A stretch of 5,616 nucleotides of DNA from assembly GCA_016286835.1 (NCBI GenBank), contig JAEEUD010000129.1:1-5616 (forward strand), given 5' to 3'. Made by a program: the position numbers and the translations under genes. Positions 1-5,283 of this stretch are shown piece after piece (the stretch's first letter is position 1; the number at the start of each line of letters is the position of its first letter). Under the pieces are notes generated by a model. The model ran no database searches, was not told the origin of the DNA, and saw only the letters and a program-made list of their open reading frames with translations. The stretch comes from Pyramidobacter sp. (GTDB lineage Bacteria > Synergistota > Synergistia > Synergistales > Dethiosulfovibrionaceae).

Positions 1-817
1 GACGGCGGGGCGGACGGCCGGAGCGGGGACGCGGCGCGTCGGACTTCGGAGCGTCTGTGCGCTCAGTGCGTTCTCCGCGGTCGGGGCGTTCGCCTCTGGG
101 ACGCTCGCGGCGGCGGTCATCGTAGCTGTCGCGGCGGCCGCCCGCGCCCAGAAGGCGCACGGCCACCTTGCGGCCCGGTTCGACGCCGATCGAGTGCGTC
201 TCGACGTTGCTGCTTTCTTTCAGCGTCAGATGGACGATGCGGCGTTCCCAGCTGCTCATCGGCGGCAGGTAGACGGTGCGGCGCGTGCGCATCGCTTCCT
301 TGGCAGCTTCCATGGCGATGCGCTCAAGTTCCTTCTCGCGCTTGCGGCGGAAGCCTTCGCAGTCAAGGCGCACGCGGGGCGCGGGGCCTTCGTTGCGGGC
401 CATGAGGTTGACGATGTAATCCAGCGCCTTCAGGCCTTCGCCGTGGCGGCCGGCAAGCAGATAGCGGCTGTCGGGACCGGTCAGGTTGACCGAACCGTCG
501 CTCTGCTCCGTCGATTCAAGGTCAAGCCCGGCAGCGGCGATCACCTGCTTCAGCAGCGTCATGAAGTTCGATTCGGGCGCGCTTTCGGCTGCGGGCTCGG
601 GAGAAACGACAGCCTCCGGCTCGGCAGCACGGCGCGCTTCGACCTTCAGCTTGCGGCCGAAGAGGCCGAGGAAACTCTTGCTTTCTTCAACAACGGTGAG
701 GACGATCCCGTCGGCCGGAACGTTCCAGTGAGAGGCAGCCAGCGCGCGGGCTTCGTCTTCCGAGGAAACCTCCAGCACCAGCGTCTCGTCGTTGAGAGAT
801 GTCGTGATGTTATCCAC
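1..817 (-). CDS. jag: Jag/KhpB-family RNA-binding protein (Jag_N-KH-R3H), 3' end outside window
   Basis: The frame is open from a GTG at 815-817 to the left edge, giving 272 codons without a stop. An AAAGGAGGT ribosome binding site (826-834) lies 8 nt upstream and fixes the start. Three domains are visible. Residues about 12-62 form a Jag_N domain ending in the typical FLGLFGRKLKVEA. Residues about 85-152 form a KH domain with the GxxG-type loop GRHGEGLKALDY (123-134). Residues about 155-224 form an R3H domain with the R-x3-H signature (Arg192, His196) and GVEPGRKVAV. Members of this family bind RNA in the cytoplasm and affect cell envelope growth and division in Gram-positive bacteria; the gene normally follows yidC, as here. 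Unusually, after residue 225 the chain continues for at least 47 residues as an Arg/Asp/Pro-rich tail of low complexity. The stop codon and any further tail are not visible. Confidence 0.93.
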   Translation of the reverse strand, partial: MDNITTSLNDETLVLEVSSEDEARALAASHWNVPADGIVLTVVEESKSFLGLFGRKLKVEARRAAEPEAVVSPEPAAESAPESNFMTLLKQVIAAAGLDLESTEQSDGSVNLTGPDSRYLLAGRHGEGLKALDYIVNLMARNEGPAPRVRLDCEGFRRKREKELERIAMEAAKEAMRTRRTVYLPPMSSWERRIVHLTLKESSNVETHSIGVEPGRKVAVRLLGAGGRRDSYDDRRRERPRGERPDRGERTERTDAPKSDAPRPRSGRPPRR

Positions 818-825
818 GTGCGGGG

Positions 826-834
826 ACCTCCTTT
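826..834 (-). promoter_or_regulatory. Ribosome binding site of jag
   Basis: AAAGGAGGT on the minus strand is a near-perfect complement to the 16S rRNA 3' end, 8 nt before the GTG at 815-817. It sits in the 30-bp yidC-jag gap and decides the non-ATG start of jag, since no ATG is in frame nearby. Confidence 0.85.
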
Positions 835-847
835 CGTTCGCGTCGCG

Positions 848-1783
848 CTACTTCTTGCGGCGCGGAATGAAGGAATCGTCGTCTTCGTACTCGAACGCTT
901 CGGACTTGCCGGACGAAACGGGGATGTCGGCGAAGCTTTCTTTCTTCGCGGGAGCGCTCGCCTTACGCGCCGGCTTCGCGGCAAACTCGGCCTTTTTGGC
1001 CGTCTCGCCCTCGCGCGGACGCTCGGCATAAAGCACAGGCTTCTCTTCCTTGGCCACCTTGTTGACCGTGTACTTCTGCTGAATGACGGCGAACAGCGAG
1101 GACAGCATCCAGTAGATGAGCAGACCGCCGGGCATCGAGATGCAGATGAAGCCCATGAAGATCGGCATGATGATGCCCATCGTGGCCATCTGCGGATTGT
1201 CGTTGCCCGTCAGCTTCTGCTGATACCAGGTAAGGAAGACGATCAGAATGAGCAGGATGAGAATCGGCAGATACGCGCCGACGTTCACCAGTCCACTGGG
1301 GTTGGCCGCGACGGCCTTGAACGTCTCGCCGATGCCGAGCAGCGGATTGTTCCAGCCCTCGAGGCCGACGGCTTTCGCCAGACCCGTGAGCACCGTGCCG
1401 GCCAGAGGCACGCCGAAGAACGTGTCGGTCCCGAACTTGGAAGCCGAGTCACGGAGCACGTTGAACAGCAGGATCAGAACGGGCAGCTGGATGAGCAGCG
1501 GCAGACAGCCGGAAGCGGGATTGACCTTGTTCTCCTTATAGAGCGCCATCGTCTCGCGGCTGAGCGCCTCTTTGTCGTCCTTGTACTTTTCCTGAAGGAC
1601 TTTCAGGCGCGGCTGGAGACGCTGCATCTGCTGCATGCTGCGCATCTGCTTGGCGTTGAGGGGATGCGTGACGAGACGGAAGATCACCGTCAGGGCGACG
1701 ATCGCCCAGCCCCACGAACCGAAGAGGATGTTGTGGAGGAATTCCAAAAACTGACCAAGATAATTACTGGCTGCGGACCACAA
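848..1783 (-). CDS. yidC: Membrane protein insertase YidC/Oxa1 family, short type
   Basis: This 311-residue protein inserts and folds inner-membrane proteins, alone or with SecYEG. The core of the family is clear. The first membrane helix (about 20-38) carries the conserved groove arginine (Arg36, in VIFRLVTHPL). A charged cytoplasmic hairpin (about 42-88, QQMQRLQPRLKVLQEKYKDD) follows, then NPASGCLPLLIQLPVLILLF (helix about 92-112), a helix at 168-187, and a helical pair at 201-236 with MPGGLLIYWMLSSLFAVIQQ. The large periplasmic domain of E. coli YidC is absent, as in Bacillus SpoIIIJ-type proteins. No cleavable or lipoprotein signal is seen before the first helix. The C-terminal tail (about 240-311) is Lys/Ala-rich, then acidic (FEYEDDD), then ends RRKK; a basic tail is known to help ribosome contact. 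The start is TTG, chosen because AGGAAGGTGA lies 7 nt upstream and an in-frame stop closes the frame just before it. It lies 42 bp after yidD and 30 bp before jag. Confidence 0.96.
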   Translation of the reverse strand: MWSAASNYLGQFLEFLHNILFGSWGWAIVALTVIFRLVTHPLNAKQMRSMQQMQRLQPRLKVLQEKYKDDKEALSRETMALYKENKVNPASGCLPLLIQLPVLILLFNVLRDSASKFGTDTFFGVPLAGTVLTGLAKAVGLEGWNNPLLGIGETFKAVAANPSGLVNVGAYLPILILLILIVFLTWYQQKLTGNDNPQMATMGIIMPIFMGFICISMPGGLLIYWMLSSLFAVIQQKYTVNKVAKEEKPVLYAERPREGETAKKAEFAAKPARKASAPAKKESFADIPVSSGKSEAFEYEDDDSFIPRRKK

Positions 1784-1790
1784 GTTGAAG

Positions 1791-1800
1791 TCACCTTCCT
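1791..1800 (-). promoter_or_regulatory. Ribosome binding site of yidC
   Basis: AGGAAGGTGA on the minus strand lies 7 nt before the TTG at 1781-1783. The frame upstream contains a TAA within about 30 nt and no other start codon, so this site supports TTG as the true initiator. Confidence 0.75.
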
Positions 1801-1825
1801 GAGTTGGATTTTAAAGCAAAATAGT

Positions 1826-2083
1826 TCATTTCTTCGCCGGGGGCACCGGATCGAATCCGCCCTCGCTCCACGGCGCGCAGCGCAAAAGCCGCCAGGCCGT
1901 AAGAGCGCCGCCTTTAAAGAAGCCGTGCACGCGGAACGCTTCGAGCGCGTAGCTCGAACACGAGGGATAAAAGCGGCAATGATGCCCCAGCATCGGCGAG
2001 ATGAATTTTTTGTAGCCGCTGATCAGCAGCATGCAGAAGCGCGCGGGCAGTTTACTGATACCAGACAGGCCCAGGCCAGTCAT
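1826..2083 (-). CDS. yidD: Membrane protein insertion efficiency factor YidD
   Basis: The 85-residue product is a small membrane-associated protein that assists YidC-dependent insertion. The family hallmarks are all present. A hydrophobic N-terminal amphipathic stretch (about 14-31, FCMLLISGYKKFISP) is followed by CRFYPSCSSYALEAFRVHG (36-54, with Cys36 and Cys42), then WRLLRCAPWSEGGFDPVP (64-81, with Cys69). Length is normal for the family. The ATG at 2081-2083 is preceded by GGGAGG about 11 nt upstream, inside the rnpA coding sequence. The gene overlaps the 3' end of rnpA by 32 bp in another frame, which suggests translational coupling and is common in this cluster. The position between rnpA and yidC confirms the call. 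Confidence 0.96.
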   Translation of the reverse strand: MTGLGLSGISKLPARFCMLLISGYKKFISPMLGHHCRFYPSCSSYALEAFRVHGFFKGGALTAWRLLRCAPWSEGGFDPVPPAKK

Positions 2084-2450
2084 CTTCGAGAAAACCTCCC
2101 CTGCGCAGGGCGCGCGCCAGGTCTTCGTACACTTCGAGCGTGGCGGCGTCGATCCCCCGTTCAGAAAGCATCAGCGCGAACCACCAGCCCTGTTTTATCC
2201 AGGGATGGAGGCGTCGCAGCGATTCTTTCAGCATTCTGCGGCCATGATTGCGGCGATTGGCCTTGCCCAGCTTTTTGCCGACGGCCATCGCGTAGCGCGT
2301 ATTTCCGTCGGGGGCCTTAACATACAACAACCGCACCAGCCTGCCTTTCAAACGACTGCCGGTGCGGAATAGTGTGTCGTATTCCCAGCCCTGTTTAAGC
2401 CGTAACGAAGCGGGGTATGGGAAAACAAAGGCTCTCTGATTAGACTGCAA
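2052..2450 (-). CDS. rnpA: Ribonuclease P protein component
   Basis: The 132-residue basic protein is the protein subunit of RNase P, which with its RNA cleaves the 5' leader of pre-tRNAs. It shows the family opening FPYPASLRLKQGWEYDTLFRTGSR... (from about 10), then YAMAVGKKLGKANRRNHGRR (53-72), which is the RNR region, and a C-terminal helix ending in the LARALRR segment. The usual R-N-R-x-[KR]-R box reads R67-N68-H69-G70-R71-R72, so the third position is His instead of Arg. The protein is slightly longer than the usual 110-120 residues, with about nine extra C-terminal residues. The start is TTG at 2448-2450. No other start codon lies in frame upstream within rpmH, and none lies downstream before the conserved core. 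The ribosome binding site is weak (AGGG about 11 nt upstream). The 11-bp overlap with the end of rpmH therefore points to coupled translation. Confidence 0.95.
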   Translation of the reverse strand: MQSNQRAFVFPYPASLRLKQGWEYDTLFRTGSRLKGRLVRLLYVKAPDGNTRYAMAVGKKLGKANRRNHGRRMLKESLRRLHPWIKQGWWFALMLSERGIDAATLEVYEDLARALRRGGFLEDDWPGPVWYQ

Positions 2451-2574
2451 GGCGTTTGCGGCCCTTGGCGCGGCGAGCGGCGAGCACTCCGCGTCCGCCG
2501 TGGGAACGGGAACGGGCGAGGAAGCCCATGGCTCTCTTGCGCGACCTGACGTGAGGCTGAAAAGTCTGCTTCAA
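2440..2574 (-). CDS. rpmH: 50S ribosomal protein L34
   Basis: A 44-codon gene encodes a protein beginning MKQTFQPHVRSRKRAMGF and ending GRGVLAARRAKGRKRLAV, a textbook L34: very basic, full length, with the conserved C-terminal ARRAKGRKRL. It is a component of the large ribosomal subunit. The start is TTG at 2572-2574; AGGAGGTG (2581-2588) lies 6 nt upstream. An ATG at 2594-2596 opens a different frame and is not the start. The stop is TAA at 2440-2442, overlapping the rnpA start by 11 bp. It is the first gene of the rpmH-rnpA-yidD-yidC-jag cluster and has its own promoter upstream. dnaA, which often sits beside rpmH, is not here. Confidence 0.97.
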   Translation of the reverse strand: MKQTFQPHVRSRKRAMGFLARSRSHGGRGVLAARRAKGRKRLAV

Positions 2575-2580
2575 TCTGAA

Positions 2581-2588
2581 CACCTCCT
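2581..2588 (-). promoter_or_regulatory. Ribosome binding site of rpmH
   Basis: AGGAGGTG on the minus strand, 6 nt before the TTG at 2572-2574. It is strong and correctly spaced, and it fixes the non-ATG start of this very short gene. Confidence 0.85.
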
Positions 2589-2642
2589 ACATTCATTGCT
2601 TTTCTCCGAACGGAACGTACAGTTGCGGATGATTTATTCAGC

Positions 2643-2666
2643 CCTCGAACTATACCACATTCGAGG
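2643..2666 (-). repeat. Inverted repeat (7-bp arms) spanning the rpmH -10 box
   Basis: Perfect arms CCTCGAA (2643-2649) and TTCGAGG (2660-2666) flank a 10-nt centre that contains most of the TATAGT -10 element. On the plus strand the right arm is followed by CCTTTTT, resembling a small intrinsic terminator for antisense transcription. On the minus strand no T-run follows, so it is a poor terminator for the helicase gene. It could be an operator, an antisense terminator or chance. Confidence 0.45.
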
Positions 2667-2678
2667 CCTTTTTGTAAA
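2649..2678 (-). promoter_or_regulatory. Predicted sigma70-type promoter of the rpmH cluster
   Basis: On the minus strand TTTACA (2673-2678; 5 of 6 to consensus) and TATAGT (2649-2654; 5 of 6) are separated by 18 bp. TGG directly before the -10 makes it an extended -10 element. Transcription would start near 2642, leaving a leader of about 67 nt before rpmH. The -35 box begins only about 10 bp after the stop codon of the helicase gene, so the cluster has its own promoter even if some read-through occurs. Confidence 0.72.
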
Positions 2679-2687
2679 GAACCGACT

Positions 2688-4664
2688 TTATTTATGAGAG
2701 GGGATCAGGCGGTATTTTTTGACCGGCACAGGCGGGAGGCTGTTCAGAATCCCCCAGTTCGGCCTCGTGATGATCCTCCCGTCGAGGATGACCACTTTGC
2801 CGCGGTCCGTCGCCGTGCGTACAAGACGGCCCGCCGCCTGACGAAGCTGCATTTTCGCCCCGGGCAGCACCACTTTCATGAAGTTGTCGCGGCCTTCCAG
2901 CTGTGCCCGCGCCTCGCCGACGGGGTCGCTTGGGTGCGAAAACGGGATCCGGTCGATGATCACCTGCGTCAGCGCCTCGCCCGGCACGTCGATCCCCTCG
3001 CGGAACGACGCCATGCCGATGAGGACGCTGCGCTCGTTTTCGCGAAACAGCGCCAGCAGCTCCGATCTGGGCAGTTCGCCCTGGACGAGGACGTTCAGAT
3101 CGTCCTTGGCGCTCGCCTGCTGCATATAGGAGGAAACCACGTTCAAAAGCCGCCGTGACGACAGCAGGATCAGCGTCGCGCCGCCGTTGTCGCGCGCGAA
3201 CTTGCGGCACACGCGGGCCACCGCATCGGCGTATCCGTCGTCCATCACGCCCAGCCCCAGATCGACCACGTCGATCTCCATCTGATGCGCCAGGTCGAAC
3301 GGCGAGTCCAGCAGCGCCGTCTCGTCCGGCTCCAGCCCCGTCTCGCCCGCCCAGTAGTCGAACGAGTTGTCCACCGTCATCGTCGCAGAGAGCGCCACGA
3401 CTTTGACCTCGGGATCGTCGAACGCCGCGGGGACGATCTCCCGTCCCGTCACGCACGAACTTTTCAGCGTCTCGCCGTCGCGCCAGTAGGCCCAGTTCGG
3501 ATAATCGCCGACATCGGCGCACCAGCGCAGCGAATCGCGGAACTGCGTCAGCTCGCTCGTCCACACCGCAAGACGGCCTTCCGGCTCGCCGCCGCTGCCG
3601 CCGAAGAAATCGCCCGGCGAAGCCGCGTCGTCCAGTTCCTTCAGGCCGCGCAGAAGCGAATCGCACTGCGCGAGCACCTCCGCCGTGTCGCCCTTGAGCG
3701 ACTCGGGATAGGCGGAAAAGCTCTTGCCGTCGGGCAGCGTCTGCGCGATCTGATCGAACAGCGATTCCGAAGCCAGCGCTAGGTTGGCCACACGCTCCTC
3801 GAACAGCCCCGCGCCAAAACCGGCGTTTCGCAGCAGGGCCGCGTCCATGTGATCCAGCTTCGGCGGCCGGCGCAGCACGCGCTTCCAGTCGCGGGCATCG
3901 ACGCCCACCGCCGTCACCGACCGGGCCGCCTCCTCCATCTTGTGCGCCTCGTCGCAGAGCAGCAGTCCGTACTCGACGGGAAACGGCTTCCTCTGCCCCA
4001 GCACATACGAGAAAAAGACGTGATAGTTCGCCACGACCACCCGCCACTGCATCGCGTTCTTGAGCACGCGGGCGTAAAAGCAGCGCTCGTGATTCGGACA
4101 GAGGCCGCCCATGCAGGTCAGATACGACGAAGCGATCCTCTCGCGCGCCGGATGATTGTCGCCCAGGCTGAGCTCGCTCAGGTCGCCCGTCTCCGTGGAA
4201 TAGAGCCAGTCGGAAATGTCGCGCGACGCTTTGCCCTTGTCGCCGCCGAAATCGAGATATCCCTCCATGGCGATCTCGCGCGCCTTGCGGATGCAGGCGT
4301 AGTTGCCGCGCCCCTTGAGCAGCCCGTAGGGCAGATCGAGGTCGAGCGCCTCGGCCAGCGCAGGGATGTCCTTGCCGATCAGCTGCTCCTGAAGCGTGAT
4401 CCCCGACGTGAGCACCAGTACCGTCTGATTGTTCTCCGCGGCCCAGCGCATCGCCGGAACGAGCATCGCGAACGTCTTGCCGACGCCCGTCGGCGCTTCG
4501 GCCGCCAGCAGATGCGCGTCCGAAGCGAGGAAACGATCGATCTTCTCCGCCAGCTCGCTCTGAGGCCGGCGGTATTCAAACTTTTGCAGACGCTTTTTAA
4601 GAAGCCCCTCCGGCCCGAAATAATCTTCCATGCGATCACCGTGAATGTACGAAAATGAGATCAT
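2688..4664 (-). CDS. dinG: DinG/YoaA-type ATP-dependent DNA helicase (XPD-like, Fe-S)
   Basis: The 658-residue protein is a superfamily 2 helicase of the XPD/DinG group, expected to unwind DNA 5'->3' with ATP in repair or resolution of R-loops. Visible motifs are a Q-motif region (YRRPQSEL, 31-38), Walker A (APTGVGKT, 57-64), DEAH (238-241), SAT (426-428), motif V (GMASFREGIDVPG, 550-562) and motif VI (QAAGRLVR, 609-616). Four cysteines, Cys124, Cys184, Cys189 and Cys195, have the last three in the C-x4-C-x5-C spacing of the DinG 4Fe-4S cluster. There is no N-terminal exonuclease domain, unlike many Firmicutes DinG proteins. The ATG at 4664 gives the longest frame. An internal ATG at 4629-4631 (Met12) has GGTGAT 3 nt upstream, which aligns well with the anti-SD, and may be the true start. 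The first ATG lacks a clear SD and has a hairpin just before it. DinG versus YoaA/other paralogue cannot be settled from the window. Confidence 0.9.
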   Translation of the reverse strand: MISFSYIHGDRMEDYFGPEGLLKKRLQKFEYRRPQSELAEKIDRFLASDAHLLAAEAPTGVGKTFAMLVPAMRWAAENNQTVLVLTSGITLQEQLIGKDIPALAEALDLDLPYGLLKGRGNYACIRKAREIAMEGYLDFGGDKGKASRDISDWLYSTETGDLSELSLGDNHPARERIASSYLTCMGGLCPNHERCFYARVLKNAMQWRVVVANYHVFFSYVLGQRKPFPVEYGLLLCDEAHKMEEAARSVTAVGVDARDWKRVLRRPPKLDHMDAALLRNAGFGAGLFEERVANLALASESLFDQIAQTLPDGKSFSAYPESLKGDTAEVLAQCDSLLRGLKELDDAASPGDFFGGSGGEPEGRLAVWTSELTQFRDSLRWCADVGDYPNWAYWRDGETLKSSCVTGREIVPAAFDDPEVKVVALSATMTVDNSFDYWAGETGLEPDETALLDSPFDLAHQMEIDVVDLGLGVMDDGYADAVARVCRKFARDNGGATLILLSSRRLLNVVSSYMQQASAKDDLNVLVQGELPRSELLALFRENERSVLIGMASFREGIDVPGEALTQVIIDRIPFSHPSDPVGEARAQLEGRDNFMKVVLPGAKMQLRQAAGRLVRTATDRGKVVILDGRIITRPNWGILNSLPPVPVKKYRLIPSHK

Positions 4665-4671
4665 AAACCGC

Positions 4672-4691
4672 CCGCCGCAAAAAAGCAGCGG
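4672..4691 (-). other. Hairpin in the leader of the helicase gene
   Basis: In the minus-strand transcript CCGCUGC (4685-4691) pairs with GCGGCGG (4672-4678) around a U6 loop: seven pairs including one G-U. It ends 7 nt before the ATG at 4664, where a ribosome binding site would lie. It may lower initiation there or simply mark the leader of a gene that starts at 4631. Confidence 0.4.
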
Positions 4692-4706
4692 AGGAAAACT
4701 TCTGAT

Positions 4707-4736
4707 ATAATAACACGACTTGGGTCACCGGGGCAA
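4707..4736 (-). promoter_or_regulatory. Candidate promoter of the helicase gene
   Basis: TTGCCC (4731-4736; 4 of 6) and TATTAT (4707-4712; 5 of 6) on the minus strand are 18 bp apart. Transcription would start near 4700, giving a leader of about 36 nt to the first ATG or about 69 nt to the second. The element lies in the AT-rich divergent region shared with rpsT. No LexA-type box was recognised, so SOS control is not supported by the sequence. Confidence 0.45.
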
Positions 4737-4832
4737 AAAAGGACGTTTTCGCTGCATTTTCTTTTCGTGATTTTACTGTATATTGAAAACGCAAAAAATT
4801 TTTCCTCCGCTCTCCCTATTTTTCTGATTTTC

Positions 4833-4841
4833 TGGTAGAAT
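4833..4841 (+). promoter_or_regulatory. Candidate upstream extended -10 element of rpsT
   Basis: TGGTAGAAT is identical to the extended -10 of the proximal rpsT promoter 42 bp downstream. No convincing -35 box lies at the right distance, but extended -10 promoters can work without one. An AT-rich tract, including A6T5 at 4793-4803, lies upstream. Confidence 0.4.
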
Positions 4842-4853
4842 GTCTTTTGTCTG

Positions 4854-4883
4854 TTGCGAACAATCTACTGTCCGTGGTAGAAT
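4854..4883 (+). promoter_or_regulatory. Predicted proximal promoter of rpsT
   Basis: TTGCGA (4854-4859; 4 of 6) is followed after 18 bp by TAGAAT (4878-4883; 5 of 6), with TGG in front forming an extended -10. Transcription would start near 4890, leaving a short leader of about 25 nt that carries the strong ribosome binding site. Confidence 0.65.
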
Positions 4884-4900
4884 ATCGAATGTTTAACTGG

Positions 4901-4908
4901 AGGAGGTG
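4901..4908 (+). promoter_or_regulatory. Ribosome binding site of rpsT
   Basis: AGGAGGTG, with GG directly before it, lies 7 nt before the ATG at 4916. It is a near-perfect anti-SD match, as expected for a highly expressed ribosomal protein gene. Confidence 0.88.
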
Positions 4909-4915
4909 AAGTACA

Positions 4916-5203
4916 ATGCCCAATAAAAAGTCCGCTATCAAGCGCGTCCGCACGTCGGAGAGAAACCGTCTGTACAACCGTTTCTGGAAGAGCCGCTGCA
5001 AGACCGCTCTGAAAAAGGTCCTGACCATCGTCGAGAAGGGCGAGGCCGAGGCTTCCGTGGCCGCTTTCAACGAGGCCCAGTCCGTGTTTGACAAGGCCGT
5101 CGTCAAAGGCGTGATCCACCGCAACACGGCCGCCCGCAAGAAGGCTCTGATGGCCGCGAAGGTGAAAGCCCTCTCCGGTGAAACCGCGCCCGCTGCTGAA
5201 TAA
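4916..5203 (+). CDS. rpsT: 30S ribosomal protein S20
   Basis: The 95-residue, strongly basic protein is S20 (bS20), which binds 16S rRNA in the small ribosomal subunit. The N-terminus MPNKKSAIKRVRTSERNR matches the family's KSAIKR opening. The stretch KGVIHRNTAARKKALMAAKV (about 64-83) is the conserved C-terminal signature, and both lie in helical segments. It is a few residues longer than the usual 86-90 because of a short acidic end (SGETAPAAE). The ATG start is set by the strong ribosome binding site. It is the only plus-strand gene here, transcribed alone and ended by the terminator at 5221-5280, convergent with holA. Codon use looks like that of a highly expressed gene. Confidence 0.97.
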   Translation: MPNKKSAIKRVRTSERNRLYNRFWKSRCKTALKKVLTIVEKGEAEASVAAFNEAQSVFDKAVVKGVIHRNTAARKKALMAAKVKALSGETAPAAE

Positions 5204-5220
5204 GCCCGCGCCGCACGCAC

Positions 5221-5280
5221 AAAAAAAGAGACGCCGAAAGGATGATTTGACATCGTCCTTCCGGCGTCTTTTTTGTTGTT
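5221..5280. terminator. Bidirectional intrinsic terminator between rpsT and holA
   Basis: A 17-bp stem (5230-5246 with 5252-5268; one mismatch and one G-T) encloses the 5-nt loop TTGAC. It is flanked by seven A on the left (5221-5227) and six T on the right (5269-5274). On the plus strand the T-run ends rpsT; on the minus strand the A-run becomes a U-run that ends holA. The mismatch and the wobble exchange roles between strands (A-C becomes G-U and the reverse), so both transcripts fold about equally well. Confidence 0.93.
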
Positions 5281-5283
5281 CCC

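Noticed and set aside
810..818. TTATCCACG, one mismatch from a DnaA box
   Set aside because: It is a single copy that overlaps the start of jag (GTGGATAA on the coding strand), with no companion boxes or AT-rich unwinding region nearby.
194..2320. A 708-codon plus-strand open frame antisense to jag, yidC, yidD and part of rnpA
   Set aside because: jag, yidC and yidD happen to share one frame, and the antisense frame is codon-aligned with it. It stays open because the rare codons TTA, CTA and TCA are avoided in these GC-rich genes. The translation is low in recognisable motifs and crosses several unrelated genes with conserved products on the other strand.
2348..2596. An 82-codon minus-strand frame starting with ATG at 2594-2596
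   Set aside because: It is out of frame with L34 and its ATG lies just upstream of the rpmH ribosome binding site; the conserved L34 sequence is read from the TTG at 2572-2574.
2692..4047. A 451-codon minus-strand frame inside the helicase gene
   Set aside because: It is a shifted frame of the helicase with an Arg/Gly/Ala-rich translation typical of GC-rich shadows; all helicase motifs are in the other frame.
3849..4658. A 269-codon plus-strand frame antisense to the helicase N-terminal half
   Set aside because: The composition is typical of an antisense shadow (Arg/His/Ala/Leu-rich), with no ribosome binding site or motif recognised.
4706..4711. A perfect TATAAT on the plus strand
   Set aside because: No -35 box at a suitable distance, and it lies about 200 bp before rpsT; it is better explained as the opposite strand of the helicase promoter.
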